From Tamarix chinensis (taxonomy: Eukaryota; Streptophyta; Magnoliopsida; Caryophyllales; Tamaricaceae): DNA of 64,000 nt. Under the pieces are notes generated by a model. That model made no database searches and was not told where the DNA came from. It worked only from the letters and a program-made list of their open reading frames with translations. The DNA lies in the NCBI GenBank assembly GCA_030549775.1, contig CM060172.1:1675623-1739622 (forward strand), in the 5' to 3' direction. The position numbers and the translations under genes were made by a program. The first letter of the stretch is position 1; every line of letters begins with the position of its first letter. Positions 48,931-62,004 of the stretch are shown in pieces.

Positions 48931-51900
48931 TTCACCATTTTTATGAATTTACTAACACTACATAAAATAATGATATTAGTACTTCATTCTTATCATCTAA
49001 GTCCGCCAACATGTAATTATTCAACATAATACTCATTAGCAACTACCTACATTAGGTCACATACTTCATAAGCAAAATTACTAAAATACCCTTAGACAAT
49101 AATATTACTCATGCATTAGCAACATAATACATCATAAACAAGCATTTAACATTTCCATCAATAATCAAACTCCTCCCTTAATTAACATACCTACATATGG
49201 CACAAAAGTTATCATGCTTTTCCTTTTTATCAAACAATATAAGGAACCATATACATATCATGCTAAGCACACCAAACATGCATAAAATCATACTAAACCC
49301 CTAATGTGATAGCATACGTTTTTCCATATATTTAAGGGAGGATTAACGGTTACCTTAATCCCGCAAAATATCAAATCTTACCAAGCATAATTAGCAACTC
49401 AACACCTAAAAATAATATCCATCATATTTATGTTAGAAATAAGAATCCAAGCATAAAACTTTATAAATTTTAATTAATAAAACACTTAACATAAAATACC
49501 ATTATACCTTAAAAATTAGCCAAATAATTTTCAAAATAAAGGGGAGCTTACGCTGCATGAGCAGCGTGAGTCTCATGCAAAAATGAGGGGTGGAAGGGTT
49601 CGTAGGGGGGGTGAAGGAAGCAAAATTAATTATTTTCGGGTTAGGGTATTTAGGCTAGAAAAGAAGGTGGTTGGGGGAGGTTTCAAGGCAAGGGAATGGT
49701 GCAGAAGTGAATAGGGGTTGTAGGTGGAGGCTAAGGGTGGTTTCATGGCGGCGTAAGGCGGCGGAAACGATGGCAGCGAGGCGACGAAGTTGGCTGCCGA
49801 GAAGGGTAGAGGTGGAGGGGCTGAGAAGGAAGGAAAAGGAGAGGGAAAAATGGAGGGGTTCAAGGGTTGGTTTCGGCCAACTAAGGCATGGCGGTTGTAG
49901 AGGGGGTTGCAGGGTGTCGAACGGTGGGTTGGGTGGCGGCAGAGGTGGCCGGACGGCGGCGGAAATGGTGGTTGTAGGTGGCTCGGTGGTAAGGGGAAAA
50001 ATGGGGAGAAAAAGAAAAGGGGGTGTAGAAGGGAGGAAGTGTAGGGCTCGAGGGGTGGCGTGATGGTGCAGGGTGGTAGTAGGTGGTGGCAAAAGGCGGC
50101 GTAGGGCTAGGTGCGGTGGTTCAAGCGGCGGCGGCGGCTGTGATAAAAAAAAATGGGGAACAAATGGGAGGCGGAGGAAAAGAGAGAAAAGGCTCGGGGA
50201 AGGGGGTGTGGGTTCGAATTTATGGGGAATGAATGGCTGGGGAGGTGAGGAAAAATAAGAGGGAGAAGAAACGGGGCAGCGGCTGGCCGATCGGTGCTGC
50301 AGTGGTGGCAAGGCTGTCGGTTGGCAGGGGAAAAGAGGGAAGAAGAAGGAAAGGGAGAGAGGCACGAGAGCTGTGGTCCAGGGGCCGGTTTGGCTTGAAA
50401 TGGGAAAGAAAATGATGGGGAAGGGAGAGGAGAAGCAGGGAGGCAGGTGTGGTGGCAGGTGGTTGGGCATGCGCAGGTTGTCGTCGGGCGTGTATGGGCG
50501 ACGGGCAGGTCGGGGAAGAAAAGAGAAGAAGAAGGTTGGCGGGCGGCTGGACCGGCGCAGAGAAAAGAGTGGAGCCAGTCGGTCCAGGGGAGAAAAAATG
50601 AAGGAAGCGTTTGGGCTAGGTGTGCCGCACGGGAGAGCGAGTTGGGAGAAGGAGGAGCCGGGGAGAATGGGTCTGGCCCAAGCGCACGTGGGGGAGGGAA
50701 AGGGCTGGTCAGGCCGGGCGGCCCGAGGGAGGGGGAAAAGGGAAAAAAAGAGAAGAAAGAAAAAAGGGTAAAAAGGGAAATGGAAAAATAGTAAAATAAA
50801 TTAAATTAATTTATAAAATTATAAAATGTAATATTCTTGGTAAATTATTTAATTTAATAATTTATTTCATTATAATCTAATATATTAATTTAAAAAGGAT
50901 AAGGTTAGTAAAATATTAGTTTGAAAATTATTTAAATAAAAATAGCATGATAGAATAACGAAATATCTATTTTAATTTACTAAATATTCCCGTCCAAATT
51001 TATATACTCAAAAATCCATAAACTAATTAAATTAAATAATTCTAAAAGCTAATTTATTTCAAATAAAAGCTATTTATTAAATTATTAGTTTTCTAAAAAT
51101 TTGGGGTATTATAGTATATAAAATGCTAGGTTAAGTATGTATAGAGATTTGGAGTAGAAATATTACTACCATGAGCCCTAGGGGCAATTTGATCATTTAG
51201 ACACATTATGATATTTAACCCCTAACCGGGATACCTAATGTGTTATAAATGTTGCTAAGAATGGAGATAGGAGTTGGAGTATTATTAATACAAGTGTTAG
51301 TAGGAATATCAATTTTTTATGGCCTAGGGACATTTTGGTAATTTTAATATATGGTGGTGATCATCCTAATAAATATGCATGCTAAGTGTTATGTGATATT
51401 GAAAATGATAATAGGGGTTTGTGGTATTAGTAACAAATGTTTGGGCTTGCATATCATTATTATATGGTCTAAGGGCATTTTAGTAATTTTGCATGTAAGA
51501 TTAATCAAATAAACACACACAATAAGTATTAATTGATGTTAAATATGAGAATACGAGTTTATTGTCTTAGTATTACCTAATTGAGCATGATAATTAATAT
51601 TATGTGGTCTAAGGGAATTTTGGTAATTTTGCATGTACTAGGGGGATTAATCAAATAAACACGGATGATAAGTATTAATTGATATTACATATGATCTTAG
51701 TATCACTTAATTTAGCATGATAATCAATATTACATGGTTTAGGAGCATTTTGGTAATTGTGCATATATTATGGTTATTAGTCTAATAAACATCCATGATA
51801 AGTATTAATTGTTGTTAAATATGAGAATAGAGTTTTATTATCCTAGTATCACCTATTTCAGCATGATTATGAATATTATAGGGTCTAGGGATATTTTGAT

Positions 51901-52929
51901 AATTTGGAGTGTACCATGATGAATATGCTAATGAATATGCATGATATGCGATGTTCATAATCAAGCATTAGTATAGGGGTCTTGTTGTATTAGTATGCAT
52001 GTTTTAGCATACTTATTACTATTGTATGGATTAGGGGTATTATAGTAAATTGAGGTATGCTATAATATTTATTCTCATAAACATGTAGAAAGTGCATTAA
52101 TTGTTGATTACGCATGATAGTGTGTGTTTGGTTGTTCTAGAAGCGCATATTAGGGTCTCACATGTAGGATTGTGTAAAAGGGGTAAAATGGTCATTTGGT
52201 GTGTTGGGTAACTTAACTTTATGATCAATAACTCAATTATGGTGTGTTATCCTTTTTATGGCATGTTGATAAAAATAAAATGGAATTTGTGAGGGAAATG
52301 GATGGTAAAGAGGTAGCCTTAGCCTTAGGGATATTTTGGTCATTTTGACCTATAGTGCCTAAAAGTGACTATTTGATCCTAGGATGACCTTAGTGGACTA
52401 CTTATGTTGACGTTGATAATGATCTTGATTCTGGGTACATCATAATGTTGGAAATAAATACAAATGGTTAAGTATGGTGGATTGATTATATGTGATTAAT
52501 ATGTGCTTTTCGTGATCACCCTCATAAAATACTAATACTTAAAGCTAAAGATCTTGAGATAGGGAATGGTGGATTTTTAAGGGTTGCTACCCTAAAGATG
52601 TGATTTAGCCCACTATTATTATGGATTTTACTCGTGTGCTTTAGTGCCCCAGCCAAGCCCTACATCTTATTCTATTTAGCTCTATGGACCTAAGTAAGGG
52701 GTATAAGTACTTATTAATCAAGTGTCCTTATCGGTAGGGTACTATATACATTTGTGTACTAGTGCGACCAAGGTACCTTCGTATCCCTAGGTTGATAATC
52801 TGTAGGATATTATACTACCTTTATGCACCAATATGACCAAAGTATCTTCGTATCTCCGGGTTCGTTGATCTCTCCTTGAGTAAATAAAAATAGAATTATT
52901 TGATAATTTAATGTAAATGATTATTGGGA

Positions 52930-53180
52930 TATTTTGGTAGCATCCTTTGATCCTACCTATAAGTTGGTAGTAGCCTTTGAGCCTCCATATGTTTTTGTAG
53001 TAGCATTTGAGCCTATCTGTGTGTGGGTAGTAGCATTTGAGCCTACCTATGAGTTGGTAGTAGCCTTTGAGCTAACTTGTATTTCGGTAGCAGCCTTTGA
53101 GCCTACCTATATTTTGGTAGCAGCTTTTATGCCCTTTGAGCCTGTTTATGATTTAAGAGTAGTCTTTGTGCCTATTTATG
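52930..53180 (+). repeat. 30-bp tandem array in the older LTR
   Basis: About eight copies of GTAGTAGCCTTTGAGCCTAC plus ten variable bases. Because 30 is a multiple of three, one frame reads a decapeptide repeat VVAFEPTYEL. There is no sign that it is translated. Confidence 0.85.
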
Positions 53181-53926
53181 ATGATTTGTGTATTGGATTG
53201 TGTTGATGGGCCTATATGTGAATTGAGAAATTGTGGGTCTGTTAAGATAGTTGTGTTTATTATTAAGAATGATGTAGCTTTCTAATTATAATGCAAAGAG
53301 CATGACTTGAATGTTCCATTATTAAATTTCAATTATTTCTAGGTGAATGAGTATTGGTAGCATATGATCTTGAAGCATGTGGTTATATGAATGATTGTCG
53401 CATTTCGATTACTTTATACATAACTCAATGTTCATATAATTGGTTTTATGCATTTGGTATGTTGCATGCAGGCCTTACATATTAGTCTTGTATAATGGGT
53501 TACTCAATACCATTGTACTGAAGGGTTCGTTTCTTGAGCATTTATTCAATGGACAATGACCTTTGCGGGTTAGCTCACAAGCTCTATTCAAGTATCATTC
53601 ATCAGGTTAAGAGCATAGGATTATCTGGATTCTGTGCGGTGATTTATACTAGAAGTTTCTGTATTTTTCTTTATTTTAACCACAATTAGTGTGTTCTATT
53701 TGGAAGGTGAAATAACCTCCCTAATTATTATGCTACTTTGATTTATAAAAGTATTATTGAATTTAATTAAAGTAACGTTTTAGCCATGACATTTGGTATT
53801 GGAACGATGGAAGAAATTGGTCTAGTACTAAGTGTGGTAGTAGCATCTTGAAATTTATTATCTTAGCTTCTGCTTGTAACTTTTAAAAATAAAAATTTTT
53901 TAGTAGTAAATTTTGGGGGTGTTACA

Positions 53927-54045
53927 GGTACCGCCACTAGAAGATTGCCTTTGTTGGGTTGATCTTCATTACCCTTCGATCTTTTAGGGTTAGGAGGACC
54001 TAGATGTGTTGGAGCGTTGGCTGAGGGATTTTGAGAAGATCTTTG
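53927..54045 (+). pseudogene. gag, second part (interrupted)
   Basis: Directly after the LTR end at 53926 the frame reads LHYPSIF, two in-frame stops close together, then EDLDVLERWLRDFEKIF, the start of the plant gypsy Gag core (pattern P-x-F-x-G, W-L-x-x-x-E-K-x-F). It continues the sense of 40547-40661. It is cut again at 54046 by another LTR. Confidence 0.75.
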
Positions 54046-55200
54046 TGTAACACCCCTTTTTTCACTATAGAAAAATTTGTTTAAAACATTGTGGAAGCTG
54101 AAAATATACCTAAGAAAAATGGGGTGTTATTATCATACTTGACATAGAATAGGCATCCATCATAAAAATAGGGTGTTATTATCATACCTAACATAGAATA
54201 GGCATCTATCGCCTCCCCCATATCAGATACAAGGCTAAAGCCAACCAAAACATTAAAAAAATAGAGTGAAAAAAATAAAGATTACATATACAAGTTGAAA
54301 GATAATTTACATTAGAGGACCTTAATAGTTCATGAAAAAAATATTACAAAACACATGTGGATAAAACACGGGGCTACAATAAAATGAGTTAGGGTGTGAC
54401 ACCCAATTTAAAATCTCAAATTACCACAAACCCCACCAAACACCTCTAAATGTTTTTCTCTCTAGCACTGACCCAACTGAGGTAGGCCCTCTACTAGCCA
54501 TCTCTAAAGACTTGCATATGACCCTATGCTTGTGGGAATGAGCAGAGGTGACCGAACAAATGGTCAAATCAATTCGCTATGTATTGAGTAAGCCAAGTTA
54601 CTTCCTCAATTTACACACAAGTATGCCACTATATCATACATGGATATGAAATACAACATGCATCATGATAAAGCCATATATATAAAAGAAAAAGTGCATA
54701 AGGACATGCTATAATACACAACTCCAATAAAGTAGAATATATCATGCTTGGTTTCACGTCCTCATCACATAAGCACTTACCCATGTAATAGCAAAGAGAA
54801 TCCAAGCAACTCCTAGCATTCATTTTCAATTACTTAATCCTTTAAGTATACCATTTGCTTATCCATATATGATTCGAGTAAAGCATCTAGTTAATATTCC
54901 ATTCAATAACCAATTGTCCATTTTGACCATTAGCCAAGTGTATACACACACTTTTATTCATTCACACCTTTACTTCCACCCTTATCCAATTATTAACTGT
55001 TCACTTGGTCATCATTCATATTTGATCAACCAATTACTTATCATCGAGCAATAAACTATGCACCACCCGATGGTCTCACATACCATGGAAGCCTATCCAA
55101 ATAAGAAACATAAAGCCCAGGCCGAAGCCAATCACTAGAATGGACATAAGTCCAGGCCAAAGCTAACCACCTAGGTAACCAGACACTTTAGTATCGATAC
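54046..55200 (-). mobile_element. Truncated LTR of the same family, inverted
   Basis: Begins TGTAACACCCCTTTTTTCAC; the following words parallel the opening of the inverted solo LTR at 45987. Near 54575-54595 ATGTATTGAGTAAGCC corresponds to GGTACTGAGTAACCC at 46417. Near 55060-55190 sequence with GGTCTCACATACCATGG and two 'ccaggccgaagc / ccaggccaaagc' repeats is probably its middle part. The far end is not defined and no target-site duplication was found. Confidence 0.55.
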
Positions 55201-55259
55201 CCCCTAGTACATCATTAGTGTTTGTGTAGTGTGACATAAAGTTCAATAATGTCTGGTAG

Positions 55260-56700
55260 GATAATCGTAATAATGGATCACAACATAATAGTATAAGTAT
55301 ACACGATAGATGTAAGTAATAAAGTGATGAGAGGATGTTGATCCCACAAGGATGAAGATGAATTAGATATACTCACCAAAGTTAAGTATCCTCTGAATCT
55401 ATTTATGTAACTAAAATTTGGTAAGGTGATGATAAAAAATATAAAGAAGTAATTAAATGCTTAAGAAGTCAATAATATCAATGCAGTATAGATGGAAAGG
55501 AAATCAGAAGATAGAATTGTGAGAGGAGAGTTGTTAACACCAAGTGTGCATACCCTATGACAATTCATAGCATGTCTGGATCGTTGGATATCAATCCTCT
55601 TAGACTCACTGGGTTTAATTAGTGGTAAAACATACTCTTAGGCCGTCTCCATCATGGTGCATGGGCCTCGGTAATGTCACATGGTGAGTTTTAGAGGATT
55701 AATGAGAAGGTGTCTTCACCTTTCGTTGTTAACCCTATTACCATTTGTCATTGTAAGTTCTATAAACTATAACAGTTGATACTGAATTTGGATGAGTGCC
55801 TAATGTGGCTAGCATTCAACACTTCGACAAATGCAGCTAATAAAAATGAAATATCATTTAACTCAACATGACTAGAATGTCAACAATTACAACAACAAGG
55901 GTTTATAAACTTTTCTTTCACCAAGAAGTTTGACCAGCGCTAAATTTCTTCCAACCAACATAAAATAAATAAGAGAAAGAAGGCAAGGAGCTGTGTAGAT
56001 CATGGTAATCCAACCCTTATCCATCCTAATGACTCCTTCTTTTTCCTCTCTCGATTGAGCTCTGTTGGGACTCTTCTTCTCTTTTCCTTTCCCTAATAGT
56101 CTTCCATCGACATTGTTATCTCTCTCTGTTGATGATGATGATTTCGTTGACTCCTTGATCTCAATGACTTTTTGCTTAATATATTCACGGGGATATTTAT
56201 AATGTACAACCATGAAGATAAGACAAATATCCCTTGATACTGTGATGGTCAGCTGTACCCAGGTGTCAGGCGGTTGTACCTTGTTGTTAGGTGATAGTGC
56301 CCTACAGTGGTCCCCTGGTGAATGCTTTCAACTTAAGAAAATTCATACGTTATTCTTTTATTGGCATGCACCTGTGATGGTGACTTAGGAATATGCTCTT
56401 GTAGTCTTGGTTGGGTGTAGATGTGCTCTGAGGCACTAGGTTATTGCTATTCCTGCATATAACTTGAAAGTAACTAAGTAAAATCATTAATCCTATGAGG
56501 TATCATATGAGTGGAAAGTGCATCAATTTATACGATAAAAGTCCTCTTTTTAGGTTAAACTCAAGCAATTCATGTGAGATATCAAAAAGTGGAATTTTTT
56601 TTATAAAAAAAACACACCCTATGACTTCCTCATGTGGTAAAAATAATACATATAATGATGCTGTCATGATCTTTTAATCGGCTCAAATCCACTCATATCA
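55260..56700 (-). mobile_element. Probable minus-strand 3' LTR of a different element
   Basis: On the minus strand 56714-56701 reads AAGTTTGGGGGAAG, preceded by GTTGCTCGGGACTTACAGCTT; this is the usual plant retrotransposon polypurine tract context. TGATATGAGTGGATTTG follows at 56700 as the LTR start. The other end is uncertain; a motif like GATCCCACAAGGATGAAG near 55350 resembles one often found in such LTRs. No coding region is preserved. Confidence 0.45.
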
Positions 56701-56714
56701 CTTCCCCCAAACTT

Positions 56715-58134
56715 AAGCTGTAAGTCCCGAGCAACATTATGAAAGTATAAGAGGAGACCCTTATGTAGAATAAGGAAGTAATTCTTAGCCTCTAGTCATG
56801 TTGAGCTATTGGTTTTAGCTAAAAAAACTACTTGCATATGTACAAGATATATTAAAAGGTTCAATAGGGTGTTGTGTGTGGAAGGAATTTTTACAGATTT
56901 CTCTTTAGAGCTTCCTCCTACTAGACCAACAAGGGTCATCAAGGCACTTGTGAGCTCAACATCTTTTTCTATTAGTTGAGCTACTTATAACCCCTAATTG
57001 ATTTTTTTTGTAGATGAGATAAGGTTTTCCAAATGTTGACAAGGTATTTTTATATGAGTGTACATTTGGATCTCAAATAGGTACCCTTAATTACTCCACA
57101 CTAACACCTATTTCAAAAATGTTCAGGCAAGCTTGTTGCCCTACTAAACAGTTTACGCAAGTGCACACATGGTTCTTATGCAAGTGCTCCTTGTTACTAG
57201 GTGTTTTGGAAATTAAAGCTCCCCTCTCAACTGTTAATATGCTGAGATAGGCTCTTAATTGTTAGGGTCAATTCTCCCAAACTTTTTCAATTGCATCCTT
57301 TATAAGGTGGTCATGATAAGGTCACCGTAAAAATTTACAATATCAAAAGAAGGAAGAATCAACCTTGAGACCAATATCCAAAAGACCAAAACGCCACCAT
57401 CAATCAATAGAATATAATCCCACCAATGCTCAATTATATTTTACTTTTTATTACTACGTAAATCAAGAACTCCTTACACTGTCTTGCTTCACAGCTGGTT
57501 TGCCTATTCAAGATGACTTGGCCCTTTGTTTTCTTCCATGTACTCGCCGACACCGTCTCCTATAATGTTTTACCCTCGTTGGTTCACAAAAATTCTATTC
57601 TTTGAAATCGCTTCATTTATTCCAAGTAGTTAAAACATTTCTACATTATATCATCTTATTTTAAATTGACGGATCTTAGTATAAGACATGACGGTCTCGG
57701 TTTTATTGAAATGATAATGCTCTTACACATAGACTTCTGAACATAATATCATTTGATGGAGGATATCTTTTCAGCCTCTAATCATGATTGTGCCCAAAAC
57801 AATCATCATCGCCTCTGACACGGTCTCTCTAAATGAACTTGATACCGCCTAGGATTGTAAACGAAGGTTGTGTAGCACTAAGCAGGATCAATCACAAGAA
57901 TGCAGCAAGATAAATCGAGTTCCAGTACTGCAGTAGGGAATAGAGGGGAAGAGAATGGAGAACATATATATATCAGCCTCTTCTACTATATAAAGCATCG
58001 ATAGGTCCATGGTTAACAAATTAACCAAATGGCCAGCTATTACATAACGGAATCAACAAATTTGATTGAAAACTAACAAAATGGCTAACAGAATAACAGT
58101 CATAAATGCCAAACGGCCCGATATTAAAACTAAA
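56715..58134. other. Spacer downstream of the BASS gene
   Basis: No supported gene. 57840-58100 contains a TATATATA run and TCTTCTACTATATAAAGCATC, which could be a TATA-bearing LTR or repeat remnant. The BASS 3' UTR should occupy the part next to 58134. Confidence 0.4.
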
Positions 58135-60553
58135 CTAATGTTTCTTTGCCCAAAACAGTACCAAGGAAAACCCCATCAAAGACATCAGAACCGTCTGAAA
58201 AACAAAAGAATGCCTTAGTGTCATTTATGCATCTTGCATTATAACATACGGGACAATGCAGGAACAACTAATCAGTCAACTCGTGAACTTACAGAAATAG
58301 CTGGAGGGACAGCCACGACTGGATCTTGAAAAAATCTATTTGCAAGTGCGAGGGCCAATAGACTGCTTTGCATACCTGCGGACTGAATTCTTCCGTCAGC
58401 TGAATGAATAAACGATTTAAAACAGTTCATGATGACATGATGAAAGTACATGACCTGTCTCGTAAGAGAGCGTTCTTTGTAGAGCTTTCACATCAGGTGA
58501 ACCCCTGAAGACCAAGCCAGATATCCCATAGCCAGCAATAAATGCAGACAGATGAAATGCAATCACAAGTAAAAAGATGGTCAACCCAAAAGGAGATAAG
58601 ACTGCTTTAATGTTAATTGCAAGTGGTGCACCAACACATAGAGATGTCACAAATACAGATAGAGGAGGCAAGAACGGACGGATTGCACCACTTATCTTGG
58701 GAAAGGACCTGTACAAAAAGGCAGAATAAGCTAGCTACGAACAGATGTTTATGACTTCAGCCTTACAAACAAGCAGGTCCTTGTGTCACCTGTTGAGTAG
58801 CAGGCCCGCTACAATGGGAGCAATTACAATCTGCATAATGCTGGACATCATTCCTTTGACATCAACAGGCAACCTCTTTCCAATAAGAAGCAGGGAAAGA
58901 AGGGGAGTGACAATAGCTGCAGTAGCTGTTGATAATGATGTCATCACAATACTTAACGGAGCCATAGCAGGGTCCGTCAAGAAAGTTGCATAATTGGAAA
59001 GTTGGGCCCCACTCACACAGGATGTCAACATGATACCAGCACCTGATTAGCACACCGCGAGGCTCCATAGCAAGCATCAGATACAAGGTGCATGCTGATT
59101 ACTAGAAGGAAAACCATACAATGGCTACCACTTACCAGCAGGTGATGGAAGACCAAATATTATCACGGCAATCGTCCCAAATAGATACCCCAGAAGAGGC
59201 TTGACAACAAACTGACCAACATAACCTGCTAAAATGGCCACGGGTCTTTTGAACGCTTCAAGAAAATCTCTCTCACTTGAATTAACTCCAACAGCAAACA
59301 TCAAAAACCCCAATGCCGGTGCATAATACCTAGGTCCGTTTGAAAACAGTGTAAGTAGCAAGTGATGGGAGCATAACAAGACTAATTATTATTTGGTCAT
59401 CAGGAAAGGGCTGTTGGCACAAGAAAAAGGTAGACAATAACATCTATTTTCTGAAGTCAATCTACCATCTCAAAATGAGTGCACATCATCAGCTCTAAGT
59501 CTAACCTCTAATGAGCACACTTATATATATAAATAATGCATCCTACATAGTCCAAATCAATCGAGTATGGAAACACATGATCATGGACCAGTAGATATCA
59601 TCCTCATATCTTTACCAGGTATTTTAAGAGAAAAGAAAAAGGGGGAAAGCATTGCAAACTAAAAAAATATGTATGCATTTTATCAAATTAGTCGTCAAAA
59701 GCAATGCAACAATATCACCAAATATAGCAGAAAAGAATAGCTGCACCATTTCACAAGTTTCAATCAAGCAAACGAAAACTAAGACAATCATGAAATGAAC
59801 GAAGCATTGTCACTACAACTTGTAAATCAGAAATAAATATTTAAAATGCCATAAAAATGGATGTACAAACAGTCTAACTGATAATATAGAAACCGGAAAG
59901 GACAGGCTAGCCTGACTGACAAACCATTGAATTGATCTGGTCCAGTTACCTATACTTGGCATTAGGATGTCAGTATTGGCCAAAACCGGTCAACAACCAG
60001 TAAAATCCATCAAACACTGATTCACCTCAAAAAGACGACCAAACAGGTAATAGTTAAATTTTGTATGCATGTTGTATTTTATTAAATTAGTATGTAACAA
60101 TGGTCCATCCAATAAAATAGTGAAACAATGATAATATGGTTCAATGACCATACAGGTTTTTAAACCTGTGTAGCGTGCATATCCGCTGATGGTTCCACTT
60201 TGATTCATTTAGGCTAGGATTGGTAACTACTTCATTATTCATTTCAGCTGATGTGACCCATCATTCTTTGTAAAAGTCTAAAACTATTATTAGATTATAT
60301 AAAAATAAAATAAAAAAGTATAACCATGTACACCGAAAATCTTCAGCTCAAATCATCTTCATTTCAACAGTTACTTTATGAAACATAGCTTTAATTACCT
60401 GCTAGTAAACCATGTGAAAGAAGAAGGATATGTAACAGCCAGCAATGTACTTCCAAGAACAATTTGGGGTAGAAAGGCATTTGATCTGCTCAAGACCTGC
60501 AAAATATCATCATTTTTCTTGCCTGGAAAAATATCTTCATTTGTCTCGCCCAT
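58135..60553 (-). CDS. BASS-family (bile acid:sodium symporter-like) plastid transporter, 5'-incomplete
   Basis: Exons, minus strand: 60553-60399, 59329-59136, 59042-58790, 58708-58455, 58375-58293, 58194-58135 (stop TAG 58137-58135). They sum to 999 nt and all phases fit, giving 332 residues from the ATG at 60553, which lies directly after a splice acceptor and so is probably not the true start. Diagnostic stretches: FTWFTSRYYAPALGFLMFAVG, SCVSGAQLSNYATFL, LPVDVKGMMSSIMQ, SVFVTSLCVGAPLAIN, TLSYETGMQSSLLALALAN, all in hydrophobic segments of the nine- to ten-helix BASS fold. Family members are Na+- or H+-coupled organic-anion carriers of the plastid inner envelope. The roughly 80-100 residue transit-peptide portion is missing upstream. 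The subgroup is BASS3/BASS5/BASS6-like; I do not choose between them. Confidence 0.92.
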
Positions 60554-62004
60554 CTGAATAAAAAAGAACAAAAAATAAGTCCTCTTTTTACTTTGGACAC
60601 CGGACTACTACTTTAAAAATGATTAATTGTATATCAAGTTCTCCCTCCATTTTACAATATACATCACCCTAGCTTTTTTAATTTGTTTCAAAATATGAGT
60701 CACTTTACGAAAATGCACAGATATTTAATATTAGATTTTTCATTACACCCTTCTATTTCTGTCTTTTATTAGGAGTAAAATGAATGGTCAAGTTTCCAAA
60801 CTATGTTTATAAGATGGTATATTCATCATTTCGAGCACCCTATTTCCTCAATTCTATTCTTTCTTACTTCTAGTTTTTTGATTAAATTAATTTTCTTATT
60901 TCTTAATTCATGTCCAGGCAATGTCACGTATAATATGAAACGGAAGGAGTAATTAACAAGTCTTAAATGCCATGTTTCCACATAAATATCAAGTACCTAG
61001 AGATGGATATCAAGTAAATTGTGTAGAAAAATCAAGAAATCTTATGATGATCATCATTGAAGTTCGATACCGAGAAAAAGATGTCTTTACCATTAAGTTG
61101 TTTCATTGCTATACTATAGCATCATAATATGCGAACATCAATGATAGCAATTTGATTATGATCAATGAAACTGAGTCTGATTTGCTTAAGCATCGTTTGG
61201 TACAAGGTAGGTTACTTAAAGAAGTTACACTTCCTAGAAAATCACCAAATTTAATCTTGTTTGGTTTAAAGTAGGAAATTCAAAATGGAGTACATTTCCA
61301 TTTTGGCCCTTTCTTTAGTTGATGAAGAAACATACTTATTGAGGGATACCTTAGTATATAGCACTTCCTTTATTTATTTTTATTCACATATAATTGTTAA
61401 AAATAAGAGTAAATTAATTGTATCCCCTACTTCTTCAATGTAAACTATTTAATTGATTAAATCTTCAAGAAATTCTCTTTGAAAGTGAGTTCCAAGAAGT
61501 ATGACTTTCTTATGAAGTCACAATCAACATACAAAATGAGATTGTAGCATCCTATAATCACTCTGATAAAACCATTGAGTTAGTAAATTGTATAATCATT
61601 CAAAAATAGATAGATGCAATACTGTTCATTCACTGTTCGACATATGAATAGCTTTCATGTTTAACCCAAGTTCCAATCATATACAATTTTCAAACAAATA
61701 TCAATTTAGCATTCACACTAACCAACAAGGAATCCTTTCATCGTTCACTACAAATGAAATATTTATTACATTTTCTTTCAATATAACTAATGCCTATGTG
61801 CCTTGTAAATCAAATAATATTGAGCACGACTCCTACTTTACATAAACGAACAAAACACAAGTGCTAATTATTCTGATCCAACCCATTAAATTAGTAGTTA
61901 GTTTAGTATTAACTTAGTTAATTTGAAAATATCTCTAAGTCTGAAACATTTCATTTATAGTTGATATAGATATTTCCAAAACTAAAACTATTGTGTCTAA
62001 GAGA
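60554..62004. other. Upstream intron or flank of the BASS gene
   Basis: No exon coding a transit peptide is visible on the minus strand. It contains the MITE at 60641-60949. 61000-62000 is AT-rich single-copy-like sequence in which I recognise nothing. Confidence 0.5.
60641..60949. mobile_element. Stowaway-like MITE
   Basis: Starts CTCCCTCCATTTTACAATAT; the right end read in reverse is CTCCTTCCGTTTCATATTAT, an imperfect terminal inverted repeat of about 25 bp. Right flank TA (60950-60951); the left flank reads TT instead of TA. About 309 bp, no coding capacity. Confidence 0.7.

Larger units (their letters stand above)
45987..51113 (-). mobile_element. Inverted solo LTR with 5-bp TSD, 5.1 kb
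   Basis: Read on the + strand it starts TGTAACACCCCCAAAATTC and ends AATTTGGGGTATTATA. GTATA flanks it exactly (45982-45986 and 51114-51118). Its minus-strand start matches the LTR at 1049. Contents on the + strand: 3'-end words and hairpin (46406-46423), 'accggtggaccgg' array (46660-47050), an 'attaccaaattaccctt' minisatellite (47740-48930), then a G/A-rich block (49560-50790) equal to the C/T-rich leader read backwards. The long Pro-rich frame on the minus strand at 49655-50470 is not a gene. Confidence 0.85.
40662..53926 (+). mobile_element. Older LTR inserted in gag, itself split into three parts
   Basis: The outer ends are TATAACACCTTAAAATTTT (40662, first G lost) and TTTTGGGGGTGTTACA (53926). 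Removing the two later insertions leaves 40662-41332, 44722-45986 and 51119-53926, about 4.7 kb, roughly the size of its relatives. Its 5' part is AT-rich then C/T-rich; its 3' part carries a 30-bp array (52930-53180) and the end words seen in the other LTRs. Flanks CATGC and GGTAC are not a convincing duplication, as expected for an old copy or one altered at an end. Confidence 0.65.

Noticed and set aside
48337..48946. Open frames of 117 and 84 codons with repeated Tyr-His/Ile-Thr
   Set aside because: Products of the ATTACC minisatellite within the LTR.
49655..50470. 271-codon Pro-rich frame on the minus strand and Gly/Arg-rich frames opposite
   Set aside because: Same LTR leader sequence in the inverted solo LTR; no start context, domain or conserved frame.
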